NCBI GenBank assembly: GCA_963169105.1
Contig: OY720642.1
Location: 77,354,716 to 77,418,715, forward strand
Length of the DNA: 64,000 bases
Direction of reading: 5' to 3'
Source: Ceriagrion tenellum
Taxonomy: Eukaryota; Arthropoda; Insecta; Odonata; Coenagrionidae
Of the stretch, positions 45,004 to 57,395 are shown piece by piece; the first letter of the stretch is position 1, and each line of letters opens with the position of its first letter. A program made the translations under genes and the position numbers. The notes beneath the pieces were generated by a model. The model saw nothing but the letters and a program-made list of their open reading frames with translations, was not told the origin of the DNA and did no database searches.

Positions 45004-46303
45004 AAATGAATGAGCATTTGAGTGTCAACCCATTTTCATTCATTTCGCGTAATGTTTGAGATCCAGTTTTCAATCCGCTGGAAATTAATGCCATAAATAA
45101 CATTTGTCCTCTGATAATTAAATTAAGCGTCACTGAAATGAGTAAAAATTTCCAACTCCAGAATAAAATGGCATAAAGTTCCAAATTTTCATCCTTAAAA
45201 AGTGGGGTTGCCATTTAAGGTTTTGTCGTAATGGCAGTTTCGCGTGTGTATGCTGTATTATGTTGTAAACGTCAGAGATGAAAGGTTTCTGCTCACTAGC
45301 AGAAGAAAAATCATGTTACAAGACTTTTGACTTATATCTGCATGGAAAGTAAAATGTGGTTTGGAAAAATGCTTTCCTTGTAATATTTAGAAATAAACAT
45401 TTTAATGTAGTTGCACTCGCTAGACGAAAGATTGTTCGCTACTGAGATTGAAAGAGTGAAGAAAATGAATAGTAAACACAATGATACATAGTTTCCGTGA
45501 AACTATCTAGTCAAAAACTTGATTAAATGGTTTAGATCTTTACCTAAAAGTATTCCTTATTTAGTAATTCTGGAATAAAACGCTGCAATTCCCTGCAGAA
45601 AAATTATTTTATGCCTTTTTACTGAATACATTTCAATTTCTTTTTTGTCAGAGGTTGGAGTTTATTTTTTCGTACATTGCTATTATTTTGATTACTACCA
45701 TTCTGTCGTTCTTATCGAAATTGCTCTGTTTCAAAGCTTCATGTATAGCATGTTTCCAGAAGATTCAGAGCCAAAATTAAATTTTTTGTGTATTATTTAT
45801 GATTTGCTAGGTATTTTTCCAGAAGAAAAATATCCTTTCAGCCAAACCCTAATTTCAAACAACCTTATAGGTTACATGAACCTCCAAGTCAATTGTTGAA
45901 ATAATGTCTTAGGAGAAATTATTATAATGCAATATAACAGATAGTTGATTGTTTCGAAAACTGAGTGATATTTAAAATATATATAAAGGACTGAGTAATA
46001 TTTTGGCATTATCAGTGTTCACATTACACTTGCTGGCTTACGGGTTCGCTTTCTAATATTTCTTGCGCAATTTCTATCGCTCCTAAAATATTTGAAGGAC
46101 AGGTCGTAGAAAAAAGCCAGCTTTATGGTGACAAAAAACTATTAACTTTTTAATTTACCGAAGCTCCCTTTATTATAAAATATGAAATAAATAAATATAA
46201 AATCTCTTTTAAGGTTGTTTATGAGGAATAATATAATTTGCATCGGTATTCAAAGACCAAGGGCAATCATTTCCTCGGAAACACCTCTTGAAATAATGCC
46301 TTT
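45004..46303. other. AT-rich, no recognised feature
   Basis: Short open frames only (45002-45214 minus, 45645-45899 plus). Confidence 0.4.
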
Positions 46304-46337
46304 GATACGCTTTATTTCCCTAATTAGCTTTCGTCAG
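46304..46337 (-). ncRNA. Hammerhead ribozyme candidate, core boxes intact
   Basis: On the minus strand, in order: CTGACGA (CUGANGA box), A, GCTAATTAGG (helix II, palindromic CTA/TAG with small loop), GAAA, then TAAAGCGTAT, in which A plus TA pairs with TAT around AAGCG as helix III, and C at the cleavage position. All invariant hammerhead positions are present. Helix I immediately outside is weak (CACC could pair with GGTG further out). Likely part of a Penelope-like element end; activity is untested. Confidence 0.5.
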
Positions 46338-46961
46338 GTGGTATCGGCTCAAAAATATTTTTAAAAGAATTATTATCTGCCCTTATTTCCCAAATTTCTC
46401 TCTTAGATATTTCTCCCTTTTCTCTTTCTTCAACGGCTATTTAACTAGATTGCTCAGAACCGCGACTTACATTAACTATTCCGCGACTTACGTTAACATG
46501 TCTCAGTACACTAAGTGCTTATAACAGCTGAGGGAAGGTCTAGGTTTATAGCCGCGGGAGACTAGACGAGACGGAGGCTAGGTTTTGATTGCTCTAAGGA
46601 TCCAGATCATTTGGAACATATTTTTCCAACAGTATTAATGCATTTCTCTGTTATAATTCAGAGTAACATCATTATATTAGTACTGACAAGTAAAACATCC
46701 CTTTTCATTTATTTTCTCCCCGCAATGTATGCCAGGAAAATCTGTGGAATCAGTCGCGAGATTCCATCAAAGTACCTTCATAAATATACGCCATATTTGT
46801 TCAAATGCGTCTGAAACGTAATACATACTGCATTGAGGGGAAATTTAATCTATTCATTCATTTAGCACATTGTATCCTCAAACGTTTTTGTCTACTATAC
46901 CTTCCATATTAGATCCTTATTTGAATGCGGATAGAATCATGACATTAGGGGAAAAGTTTTC
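46338..46961. other. No recognised feature
   Basis: AT-rich. The 67-residue plus frame at 46611 was not recognised. Confidence 0.3.
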
Positions 46962-47309
46962 TCACTCTTGCGTGCACAGTTTCTGCACCATTAGTATGAA
47001 ATCGCGGGTAAGAATTCCTTCAAGTTTTGAGTTAAAATCCGGGTTATTTTCCTCACCCATTAGGAAAGGAGGTTGACGGATATGAAATTTGGTGATATTT
47101 ACAGGGGAAGCATCATCCAATGTGGCTGTGAAGACTAGTAATAGAAAGCACCAGAGGAAATAAATAGGAAGAAATGGAAATGCAAAGGTTTCGAAGCTAA
47201 AAATGGAGAGAACACCGATGAAGAGTCCTACAAGGGTCGGGTATGAAAATGTTAAACGACAACTTAGAAAGTGGTGAGGAAAAATTAATGAACACATTTT
47301 AGAGAACAA
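46962..47309 (-). pseudogene. Possible gene fragment with signal-like hydrophobic segment (copy 1 of 2)
   Basis: A 115-residue minus frame: hydrophobic around FPIYFLWCFLLLVF (residues about 46-60), then SPVNITKFHIRQPPFLM and ENNPDFNSKLEGILTRDF. The last block reappears at 48520-48600 as ENNPNFYS-stop-LEGILTRNF. The order signal-like segment, strand, PPFLM, LEGIL.DF faintly recalls the first ligand-binding lobe of insect ionotropic receptors, but I cannot establish that. It may equally be a short non-coding repeat that happens to be open. Confidence 0.2.
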
Positions 47310-48519
47310 GTCGCTTCAAAATAGTAACAGACAGTAACAGATGGAGAAATTAAGGTGAAGAGTTCCCAAATAAGACCAAGGATAGAATATATGAAGAAAT
47401 TTGCAAGGCACGGGTAACATATCACGAGTGTTTAAAAAACGCAGAAAATAAAGATTTTGCGCAGCATATGTGACAGTCATGTCGCTTTACAGTTCGTCAT
47501 TCTTCTTCAAAAGAGAGTAAAACACATACGCGCAGAAAATCAAAGGAAAGATACCGAGTTCTAACAGAAAAAGCTTTGGAATCGTAATGAAAATGTTCGA
47601 ATTTCAATCAAAACAAGTATTCAAGTTAATAAAAGTGCATCTATTATCGGAGAAATTAATAGTTATTTAACGGTAGGCCGATATGGATTTAAAGTAACTA
47701 TTATAGAAGAAATGACACTTATTCGTAGAAGACCACAGAAGACTACAGGAAATACGACATCAAAGTTAAATTTGCGGATAGGAATAAAAAGTTTTGGAAA
47801 AAGGAATAGCAAAATAAGGCCTCCCCAACAGAAATAAACATTATATTATATAATAAATATTAGATAATTGCCCACGTAACAAAAGACTGCTGACCAGGGA
47901 CACGAGCTCGGGCAGATATATTGAAGAGTGCCAGGAATATTCGCTGCATGGCAACGATTGAACGACCATTAGAAAAGTAAGCCTCTGGGGCTAACACTGC
48001 TTCACTTATAAGTTGCTTCGTCCAATGCATTCTCGGTAGTGGGCTTTTTTAATGTAATATTTACGACAATTAATTTTCAAAAGGTAACCTCTTTTATTAT
48101 TCTGCTTAATTAAGTCTTCAAGATTAAAATTCCGGTTTCTTATTAATCCTACATTGGCTAGAGAGGGTTAAAGTTAATAAATTTTTAGATTTTCGGAATA
48201 AATAAATGGAATTGTGCAAAAACTATTGCACCTACCGAGCCCCAATTTTAAAAATAGCAATTTTTCGTGTTTTTTTACAATAAATCTTTTGTTTATAAAA
48301 CGATTTTAGTTTATCAAACCTCATTTTGTAGATAATATTTTTCCTACGATTTTTCTGCGCATTACTTTTCTCTAAGATGCATAGTTTTCCGAGTACTCTG
48401 GAAAAACTGATTTTACCCTCTACTTATTCAAATGAAACGATAATCAATAAAATGTTTTTGAATCATAAGATCAGAGGACTCTTCCAATACGACCCCCTTG
48501 ATTTTTTCGCAACGAAATT
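47310..48519. other. AT-rich, no recognised feature
   Basis: No coding frame, tRNA-like head or repeat match recognised. Confidence 0.4.
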
Positions 48520-48747
48520 GCGGGTAAGAATTCCTTCAAGTTATGAGTAAAAATTCGGGTTATTTTCCTGACCTATAACGCGATGGAAACGGCTAAAGTA
48601 AAAATAAAGGTTGAAGAATACAGTGATTTCCAGCAAATGAAATGCTGCTGTAATTATAGTATAAACTGGAGCGGCAGAACATGTAAATACTCTAGGTATT
48701 ATTGTAGTAAGAAAACTTAAAACCGGAGAAAGTGAATGGACTAACAA
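48520..48747 (-). pseudogene. Relative of the 47.0 kb fragment (copy 2), with a stop
   Basis: The nucleotide block GCGGGTAAGAATTCCTTCAA and GGGTTATTTTCCT.ACC is shared with 46998-47070. On the minus strand the conserved peptide block is interrupted by a stop (TAA within NFYS-stop-LEG), while upstream another hydrophobic run (AAPVYTIITAAFHLLEIT) occurs. If coding, this copy is broken. Confidence 0.2.
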
Positions 48748-50682
48748 ATGTCTTCAACTGAATTCAAAATTACACGCGCAAACTTTTATAATCATAACAT
48801 TTTATGGTGCAGAGTGGATACATATGGACATAAAAATACAGAGTAACACCATTAAATAAAACAAACATAAGGATCAGGGTAAAATATCGATAACTTCATT
48901 AACTGTTAATAAAATATGTTTAAATTATGTTTCTCTAAGAATGACTCAAATTTATACATTATGCATTTACACATTAAGGGCTGTATTGAACTTTATATTC
49001 GAAAAAGACGTAACTCCGACGTAAGGAAAGGAATTCCTAAGGGTTGCTGATTGATAAATAGAAAATTTGCCTAATATTTCTGAGAGCATTCCTATAATTA
49101 CCTTTTAATAATTGGGCGGAATTAACCAACTGAATATTTAGAGTTCATCAAAGTAATAGGAGCCAATCAGAGAGTGTTCAGTTAATTTCTACAGCGCTGA
49201 GAGAAAATCCAGCAGCATAATGTGAAAACTTCTCAGACTTTAGCGAGAAAATTGTTGAAACATCGCCCTCTCGGCTTAACAGCTATCCGGCGGGACAAGA
49301 GCTAGACGCAGGGCCAACCTTTATGCGGCAAACGGCAGAAAAAACAACGGTCGGACTCAAATTTGAAGAAATTCAGATATAGGTAGTTGGATATTTCCGT
49401 TACCATTCACTAAATGAACACAACACAGGCAAACCTTTACAATCACTGCCAGATGCATGCTTTCTTCACTTTCTTGTGAACGTAGCTAATCATCAATTGC
49501 GATATTTCTTTCTTAGCTACGGGTCTACATTCCAGAGGGTTGTTTCGCCAGTTGGAAACGAAAGTAATGGATCGGATATACAGGGCAAGTTCGTCTAAGA
49601 ATTTTTGGTTTCTCCTCAAGTGGTTCAATTGTGAAAATCAGATAAAAGGACAACCCTTTACCAATCTTAAAAATCCATAAAGTAATCAATTTATTTTTAA
49701 CCTCCGGATGCCCATCCATACATCTAGTGTTTCAAAATAGTCAGATATACTTGGTATTCAGATTTCTTAGTTTTGCAATATTTCTAGATCAATCGATTGG
49801 AGAGTTTACTTCGGTATTATGTCCTCACTTTTGACATCAATTACATTGAAGATCTTTTAAAAGGAATGTACCAGAAGATTGCGACATTAACTCTCAAAAT
49901 GTTAGCCATTTAATGCTGATGTTTCGCAAATTTTCCGAATATTTCACAGAAATATACTAATAACTTCATACCGGTCTCAGGGGATGAGTTGGCTCTAATT
50001 TCTTGGAAAATTTCAGACACTAAGATTTGAGCGACAAACTATTGGAAAATTGGGATTCAAACCCTAAAGGAGACAACGCACAAACATGTCGCTAGATTTC
50101 AATTACTAATACGCTGAGCATCACTGCACTCCGAATTGATAAACGTATGAGACACGTCAAATTTAAAATTGAACCAAATTTCTTCCATTTTTTTGTGAAT
50201 GACAAAGGAGAGTGACACCTTTGCCCCGGAAAAATTTAAAATATCGTTTCTTATGTGAGTAAATAAGGGTAAAAATAAATACATCTACAAAATAATACAA
50301 ATCTACATAAAAAATAAATAAATAATTATTTAATTTCTATAAATTCGAGAGTTTCTCGCTTCACTTAGTGAAAAACTATCATGAAAAATCGAAATGACTA
50401 GTTACTTTTCCACGCAGTTTTATTTCGAACGAACGGTTTCACCGCATAGGCGACATGTCCTGGTCGTCCAAAATAAAACTGTGTGAAAAAATACAAAGTG
50501 ATTTTGATGTTTTATATAATGCCTAACTCAATAATCCATAAAAATCAAGAGGCCAGTAACGAATAATCCATTGAAATTCTCTAGTTTAGAAACAGTTCGC
50601 TAGTCTTCGTTTATAACAAGTTCCATATTTTGCGTCACTGTTTTTATCAGTTTCCATCATAAGCACAATAATTAATGCAAAC
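48748..50682. other. AT-rich, no recognised feature
   Basis: Two overlapping minus-strand frames at 49443-49719 are unrecognised. A B-box-like GGGTTTGAATCCC on the minus strand near 50050 lacks an A box. Confidence 0.4.
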
Positions 50683-50864
50683 TACGTTAATACAATTTAA
50701 CACTTTCCCGGCGAATAACATTAGTGTACATTTCTCGGGCTCGCCACCGGGTAAGATAGTCATAGCCTTGAGAATGGGTAACGAGTCGGAACCCGAAACG
50801 TCGGCTGCCTATGACTATCTTACCCGGTGGCGAGCCCGAGAAATGTACACTTACGTTAATACAA
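50683..50864 (+). mobile_element. Foldback element with hammerhead-like apex, 13 bp target duplication
   Basis: TACGTTAATACAA flanks a 156 bp insert (50683-50695, 50852-50864). After a leader TTTAACACTTTCCCGGCGAA, two perfect 42 bp arms (50723-50764, 50810-50851) enclose 45 bases. That loop reads GCC, TTGAGAA, T, GGGT...ACCC, GAAAC, GTC, GGC: helix I closing pairs GCC/GGC, a damaged CUGANGA box, a four-pair helix II, GAAA, and a GUC cleavage triplet in hammerhead order. The arms would extend helix I by about 40 pairs. The matching ORFs on both strands are a by-product of the palindrome. Confidence 0.7.
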
Positions 50865-51124
50865 GGTATAACGCCGAACCTTGACAACTTTTCCCCATTC
50901 GATGTACAGATGCATCCAATTGCAATTCACGAGAGTTGAGTGTCTGCCACTGACAGACGGGAACAGTCACGCGGTACGTATTTCTCCGAAATTTTCGTCA
51001 CACATTTGGCACTCAAATACACTGTAAAAGAAATATGAAGAACATTAGAGGCTATCTATCTTTCACTTTTTCATTCGAGTAACTTTCAACAATTCTCACA
51101 TGCTTACATGTTTCACCTGCCGAG
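50865..51124. other. No recognised feature
   Basis: Non-coding spacer. Confidence 0.3.
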
Positions 51125-51430
51125 TCTTATTTTACATGACCAAGTCATTTTTATCATTGATAAAGTCAGACATGCTGTTATAATTTTTCTCAAAAAGCTT
51201 TATCTATGCCCTTCCAACCTAGTTATGTCTTTTATATTTCTGGGGCAATTTATTGTATAGATTTATTCCTCCCGACTTTGGTCCTAGGCTTGTAGGTATG
51301 GTTCGTATGTGATTGATATGTAAGTTTGACTTGGTTCTGGTATGGTGATTACGGTATTGAGAATTTGCGATGACTTCTGACAAGTGTTGTTTCATGTAAG
51401 GAAATATATTATGTATTAAAACTATTCGTT
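51125..51430 (-). mobile_element. LINE ORF2 C-terminal fragment, Jockey/CR1-like
   Basis: On the minus strand one frame reads HHTRTKSNLHINHIRT, LGPKSGGINLYNKLPQK, and after a stop IKLFEKNYNSMS. This is the usual final stretch of Jockey/CR1-type LINEs (NTR.K..L, G..LYN.LP, FK..L). It has stops, is truncated on its 5' side, and differs from families A and B. Confidence 0.7.
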
Positions 51431-54400
51431 AACCAAAGTTATTAAATCTACGTCCGCCAACAGGGATTGACGTTTTGCTGCCCTGAGTTTTTAGAAAAAG
51501 ACCATTTCATCTACCCCTAATTACATGTGAGAAAAAACGTTGAATAGCTTCTTCTCCCCGATATCATAAGCTGATGGTTTCCCGTTGCCTTCCATCTCGC
51601 AGCACCATAAGCATTTAGATAAATATTTACCGCGCATATGGAGTTATGAATGTCGCTGTACCGACCCACGAGGTCTGCAAATACACGCATATGAAGGAGA
51701 CCTGCTTCTCTATCCTCCGTGGCACAAACTGCCAATTACTTCGCGGTTCACATCTTACGTAGCAATTTTTAGAGATGAGCAAAGCCTCTAAATCCCTCCT
51801 TTTTTGTCCGCTGACTATTCATACGCCGAGTAAACTCGCATTCTTCGCAGCTGATCCCACATACCTAAAGATCGAACGTCCATCCGCAACCTGGTGGACG
51901 AACTCGGTAGAAGTATCATCCATAAGTATAATATCCTTCGTAATCTCACCATATCAACTCTAATAAATAACCAAAATACAGACTTGGCGAGCATGTAGAA
52001 TAGCTTAGCATGCTGAAGGTATATCTCATTTTCTCCCTCAAAAACTGCTTACAACATCCCTTGGACCACTGTAAATATTGTAATGGTATTTGCCGCCCAG
52101 CTATCCCTAAGTGCTCACTAGGTTTCACTCACAGTTTCAATAAAATCACCAATCTGATAGGACTTCGGAAAAATCGGAATTGTACTGCAGGTATAGTTTC
52201 AAATACCCAAAATTAATTATTTTTATTATGAATTTTACATCATTTTTAGAGTGTTATTGCAGTTTTAGGAGTGTTATTACACTAATAACACCTGTTCGGT
52301 TATCCAAGGTAAAAGCCCGGCAGAAAATTTGTCTCACAAAGAAGTAGCGATGCAAACATTGACCCAGCCTATTTATCGCTAAGCTTTCAGACAATTGGCT
52401 CAGATCACTGTCTCGTTAACTATGGTTCAATTTTTACTAGATTTACTATAATTGTTGTAATAAACTGTACTATCCTACGTATCACATAATTTGTTACTCG
52501 ATCATGAGCGTTTTTGATACGAATACAAGTGAAGGAAACACTGAGGAATGAAAGGGGATGCGATAAATAACCAAGAAAGAGAAACAGTAATTCCTTGAGT
52601 CTACATGAAGACATGAGGTGACAGATGATTTCAGTGCGTGCTGTGATGTGACAGAAATTTCACTAAAATGATAAATGGTCGAAGTGACTTATGCCGCTGG
52701 AAATCATGAAAAATCCAGAATTCCCAACTTTGAAACCAACTCCAGGAAGGAAAGCTGAAATTGAAACGCAGGAGCCGCAGAATACACATGCCATGCTCGT
52801 CCTTTCTCTTCTTTTTTACTGGCGATGTCACGGCATTGCGTTGTTTACAAAATCCTACGCGTGGCATCGTTGCTGTGAAAAACTCACCACTGCCCCAGGG
52901 CCAACTGGCGAATTGCGTGAGGTATCTATGACCCAGAGAGAGGTCAATTTTGTAGGCCCACATACCAGTTAGGACCAAACTTTTTGGCTCCAAATCCGAC
53001 CGCATGGAATAGGATTCAGAGCCATTGCAGCACGAACCTCACACCACTTCTCCCAGAATAGCGGTCGATTATTGCAAGATGCTTATGCCCAACGCAGACA
53101 GGCTAATAGGCGCACGACCACCTAATCTTTTAAAGCAATGTACCCCACGGCAAAATGCCTGGAGACATGAACTTTGAAGTCCAAAACACCATTCAATGTA
53201 TCTAGTTAGCGCTCCTCAGCTAAGCACGCAAAATAAGAGTTCAACATCTAGAAATGAGGACAACTTTCCACTAATGTTCCCAAGAGCATGTAAATGTCCC
53301 AGAAAAATTGAATTCCATTGATCGTTTTGAATTAAGAAGGCAGTTAATCAACTATGGCTCACAAGGACAGTAATTCACCTACTAAGTATATAACTATGTA
53401 TCTGATACGTATGATATCAGACGAAATCTTCAACATTATTTTTATTTCTGATAATTCACAGAATACACATTTTCCTATCCGTTCTTCACGCAAATATGGA
53501 CGCTCTGCTGCGCCGAATCAGAACTATACTAATTTTACATGTTAATAACATCCTTACCATTGAGGTCTCTCCGTTAAGATTTCTATGCATGCTTTTTATT
53601 CATTGCAGCTTATTACCTGAATGACTTGGCAGAATACAAAATAGATTACGTCTACTCCCAACAGGAGTTTCTGAGGTGCTTCACAGGATTCATTGGCTTA
53701 GTTTCATTATTGCTTAATTGACAATTCCTATTTAGCCCTCAATTGTTATATAAATAGAATAATTCATCAATGAACAACATTTTTCCAAGTTTTCTGCAGT
53801 AAAATTAATGCCTCAGCAATTGCTATGATCCAATCCTGTACCGACTGCATTTTCTCTCATTGCAAATGTTTCTCCTCTATTAATTTCAGTTCCTTTCGAC
53901 TAAGAAACCAAATAATCATTAAAAATATAGCATCAGCATTACCTGAGTTTCAAATTTTTTTAAAATCTAATAAACAACATTACCGACTAAGATTATTTTT
54001 TTAAAGTTAATTTAAACTTTTGAGATAGCTCACCTTCCCCTCGTCCTACATATCCGTAATTTATGAAAACATAAGCCAAAAGTGGAGGAAAGTAAGATTG
54101 TTTGGCCTCAATATAAGCTACCTTTACTTGAAAAATTGGTGATTTTTCAATTTCAAATTCATAATTTCAAAGAAAGTAAGTACATAGATTCTGTTGGCCT
54201 ATCAAGTTTTCATAGCAGGTCAGTTATTTCATTGATGGATTAGGAACGTTTTGAAAACGTCCTTTATTTTTTCAATGAGAATTTTTAACTAATGAAAGAA
54301 AGGATCTATGAGATCAACACAGCCCTTCCATTTACTTTTCCACTCCCATGGATGAAGAAAAACTGAAATAATGCACTGAAACCAATATATAGAGAATACA

Positions 54401-56255
54401 TGGATGTATAAAATGTATTTATAATGCGAATTTAACTTTTCTAATCGACGTCGAAGAGAATTGAAATAGAACAAAATCATACTCTCATCACGAGCACTGA
54501 GTTAGGTGTGCGCAATGATGTTACAATGAAGAAATTATTACCAAACAAACGCAAATATTAATAAAACTATTAAACAAATCAGTACATTCGAGCAGTTTGG
54601 CACGTTATTCAATAAATGTTTCCGCATAAAACTGAAAATAGTACTATACATGGCTCTGACATGTTTTCAATTATTTCAAATTCAGTTTCAACATCATTGA
54701 AAAGAAAGGAGAATTTTCAGTTTATCGCTTATTTGTACTTAATAGCCCTACACAACGCCTCTCAACGATTGTGTGAGTAGGTATTCATATTTCATATAAA
54801 CTGTGGGCAGGACTCAAACTTCGTCCTTTATTTCAACAATGAGAATTCTAAACTTATGAATCGCAAGGTTAAGCTTCCACTTCAATACTGCAGTTATCTG
54901 AGTGGGATAGGTTTGAGCGTAAATATGCAGGATGGAATGTTATAGAAAAAGCCCATGAAATTTCGTATACTATTTCAGGTACCTACGTTATGAAGATCCA
55001 TTTGATTAACTAGGTTGATGAATGGTTAATACATTCTACTTTAGAAACATAGCTTTATGAAGCTAAAATAATTGAACGATTTTCTGGAAGACTAAAAAAT
55101 GTTGCTGTTGAACATAAAAGTATGTACCCAAAGGGAGTAATAAAATATTATGAATATCTACTGCGTTGTTACGATGTCACATTTAATTGCTGTAAGAGCA
55201 CAGACTCGGTCGTTGGAATCAAGTCCTTCATGAACTTCATTTGAGAACTGGAGTTAAGTAGGCCAAGAATACTTTGAAAAAGTTTTTAAAAACTGATAGA
55301 GTTGAATAAAATAACTTTACTTTTAGGTCAAGATAACATTAAAAATCAGAAAAGGATGACGCTGAAGAATTTGGACATCTTCAAAATTATCAAATTCATG
55401 TCACTTTCTAACCAATCCAGTATTTCGACGCTCATTCGTCGGGTCTGAAGTGATTTAGTACAGCCAGCATTTGTCATAATATGGAGCCAAGATAAACCGG
55501 GACGCAGAGGAAATTTTTAAAATAGTCCTGGCGTCCTTCATTATTTTCTTCAAATACAAACCTTTTCCTTCAGCGAAGACATTAACGCTGGAATCCAGAA
55601 CAAACACGGTATTGAGGTAATTTCCCAACTAGGAAGCTCGAGTTTCGAAAGTTAACATTGACGGGCGAAAACATGTTCATCACAATTTCCATCTAAAATT
55701 CCATTGATTATGTATTTAGCACAATATCGTTATAAATGTATGAATTTCGGAGTGTAAGCCAATTTTATTCACCCTGAAGCTTATAAATCAATGGAAAATA
55801 AAAATCCTTGAAAAGAAGGCAAGAATAAAAATATCACAGGCATTCTCACGTAAACGTTGAATTCCCAGGGTTATTTTACTCGCATTTCGATATAAGAATG
55901 CTATTGCGACGGTATCCTTGAGAATTACATTATAATACAATACATACAGCTTAGGGCTGACTCCAAAATAAGGAAACACGATTCATCCGCTATTATATAT
56001 TTCGCACCTACTTTGGCTTCACCTTCATTTAACTGCATTTAAAAAGCAAGATACAATACGTCCAATTCCCGTAAGAGAATTCTTGCTTCACTGATATAAA
56101 CCAATGGGGTTTTTGGGTATCGCACAAGTAGCTCACTGAAGAATTATTCACCAGTGCATTGGGCATATTTGGGCATCCATTTATTCATTATCCAATGGTA
56201 TTTGTTTAATACCTACTAAGCTTTTTGGTCGATTATAGGTCGACTAACTACTTCA
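51431..56255. other. Long AT-rich stretch; a short repeated block
   Basis: Nothing recognised as a gene. CGTCCTTTATTT..TCAA, TGAGAATT.T, AACT.ATGAA occurs at 54257-54297 and 54823-54861 in the same orientation. Frames at 52631-53005 (minus) and 52691-52972 (plus) overlap in a mildly GC-richer patch and resemble no family. Confidence 0.4.
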
Positions 56256-56500
56256 TTGTTCAGACGTGTGCGTCCATCTTGTATTACAAGGTTGCTGTTA
56301 CGACGGATTAGGACAGGTGAAATCAAGAGTTTCAAAGAGAATGGACTAGAAACGGACAGACTATATAAAAACTTCATTAATGAATTATTACTTCGTATAT
56401 TCCACTATTCTTTTATTTCCGACCATGTTTTCGAAAATCACGTCGGAGTAGGGAAGGTGAAAACAAAAGTTTCAAAGAAAATGAGACTACCTATTTCGAG
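56256..56500 (+). repeat. Short diverged tandem pair
   Basis: GGTGAAATCAAGAGTTTCAA with AGAATGGA at 56316-56346 and GGTGAAAACAAAAGTTTCAA with AAAATGAG at 56456-56486 suggest two ~140 bp units. Their flanks agree only loosely. Confidence 0.45.
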
Positions 56501-56659
56501 TACCAATTTCATAATTATGCTGGAAACCTTACCTTATAGTATTTTATAGATGTGGTATTTGTTCTGAAAGAACCTCATATATTGAAATCACCGGTAGCAC
56601 AGAAAGTGAAATTACGTTTGTCTAATGATTCTTCACTTCGATAGGTATGTACCAGCGCC

Positions 56660-57390
56660 GTGCGCCATGAGCGGAAGATGACGGTTAATTTATTGCCGGC
56701 GATTTTCCACAAGATCGATTCGATAACTTTAAAAAAAAGCGTTACAAGCGCTGCTTTGCGGCGACCAATAAGAGCACGGCGAGAAAAATACCACCTTGTA
56801 CTCGTCGTATTATTCCAATCTCGTTTAATGCATCAACTCGAGGGAAACATTTTCAATCCATCCCGCTCAATTAAGGAATTCTTTGAAGCACATACGCTCC
56901 TGGTACTCGGTTATTTTCATAGCCGTGCGGTTGGAAGAAAAAAAGGAAAACTACCAGCGCCTCCGTGACCAGAAGGAAGGAAGAAAATAATACGTTAGGG
57001 GAGATTAAAGTGGAAAACAGAACGCATATAAGAAGCCAAACAAGTTTTTTTGTATTCATTTCCCCTCTTCCTGCGACCAATGGAAGAGACGGATCCTCTA
57101 TTAGATTGCTATGGAGACCGGAGAAATAGACTCCGCCCACCGACCTTACCACTATGTAATAACCCATTACTGATATTATGGACGGAAGAAATTGCTTTGG
57201 CCCCGTTGACGCAGTGGAGTGAGATGCTCAAGACAGTTGGAGAGGGGGAGGTTGAACAAAATGGCCGACGTCGCCCGAAAAACTCGGCCCGCGGCTTAAG
57301 TCGTCATATTGATCTCACGTCCATCTCCCGGAGTGGCAGCTGCACAAGAACTCACCGAGATACAACGAACAAGCATCTGACCGATATGTA
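56660..57390. promoter_or_regulatory. GC-richer segment with CCAAT and ATGGCCG motifs; possible promoter
   Basis: CpG-containing DNA with GACCAATAAGAG (56763), GCGACCAATGG (57073) and AAAATGGCCGACGTCG (57258-57273). The 102- and 113-residue plus frames are not recognised. It is similar in character to the islands at 24.2, 32.3 and 38.1 kb. Confidence 0.3.
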
Positions 57391-57395
57391 ATCTA

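Noticed and set aside
50040..50075. B-box-like GGGTTTGAATCCC on the minus strand
   Set aside because: No A box at the right distance and no SINE body similarity.
50675..50887. Near-identical frames on both strands
   Set aside because: They are produced by the perfect 42 bp palindrome of the foldback element.
52631..53005. 124-codon minus frame with an overlapping 93-codon plus frame
   Set aside because: Mutually exclusive overlapping frames in a mildly GC-richer patch; neither is recognised.
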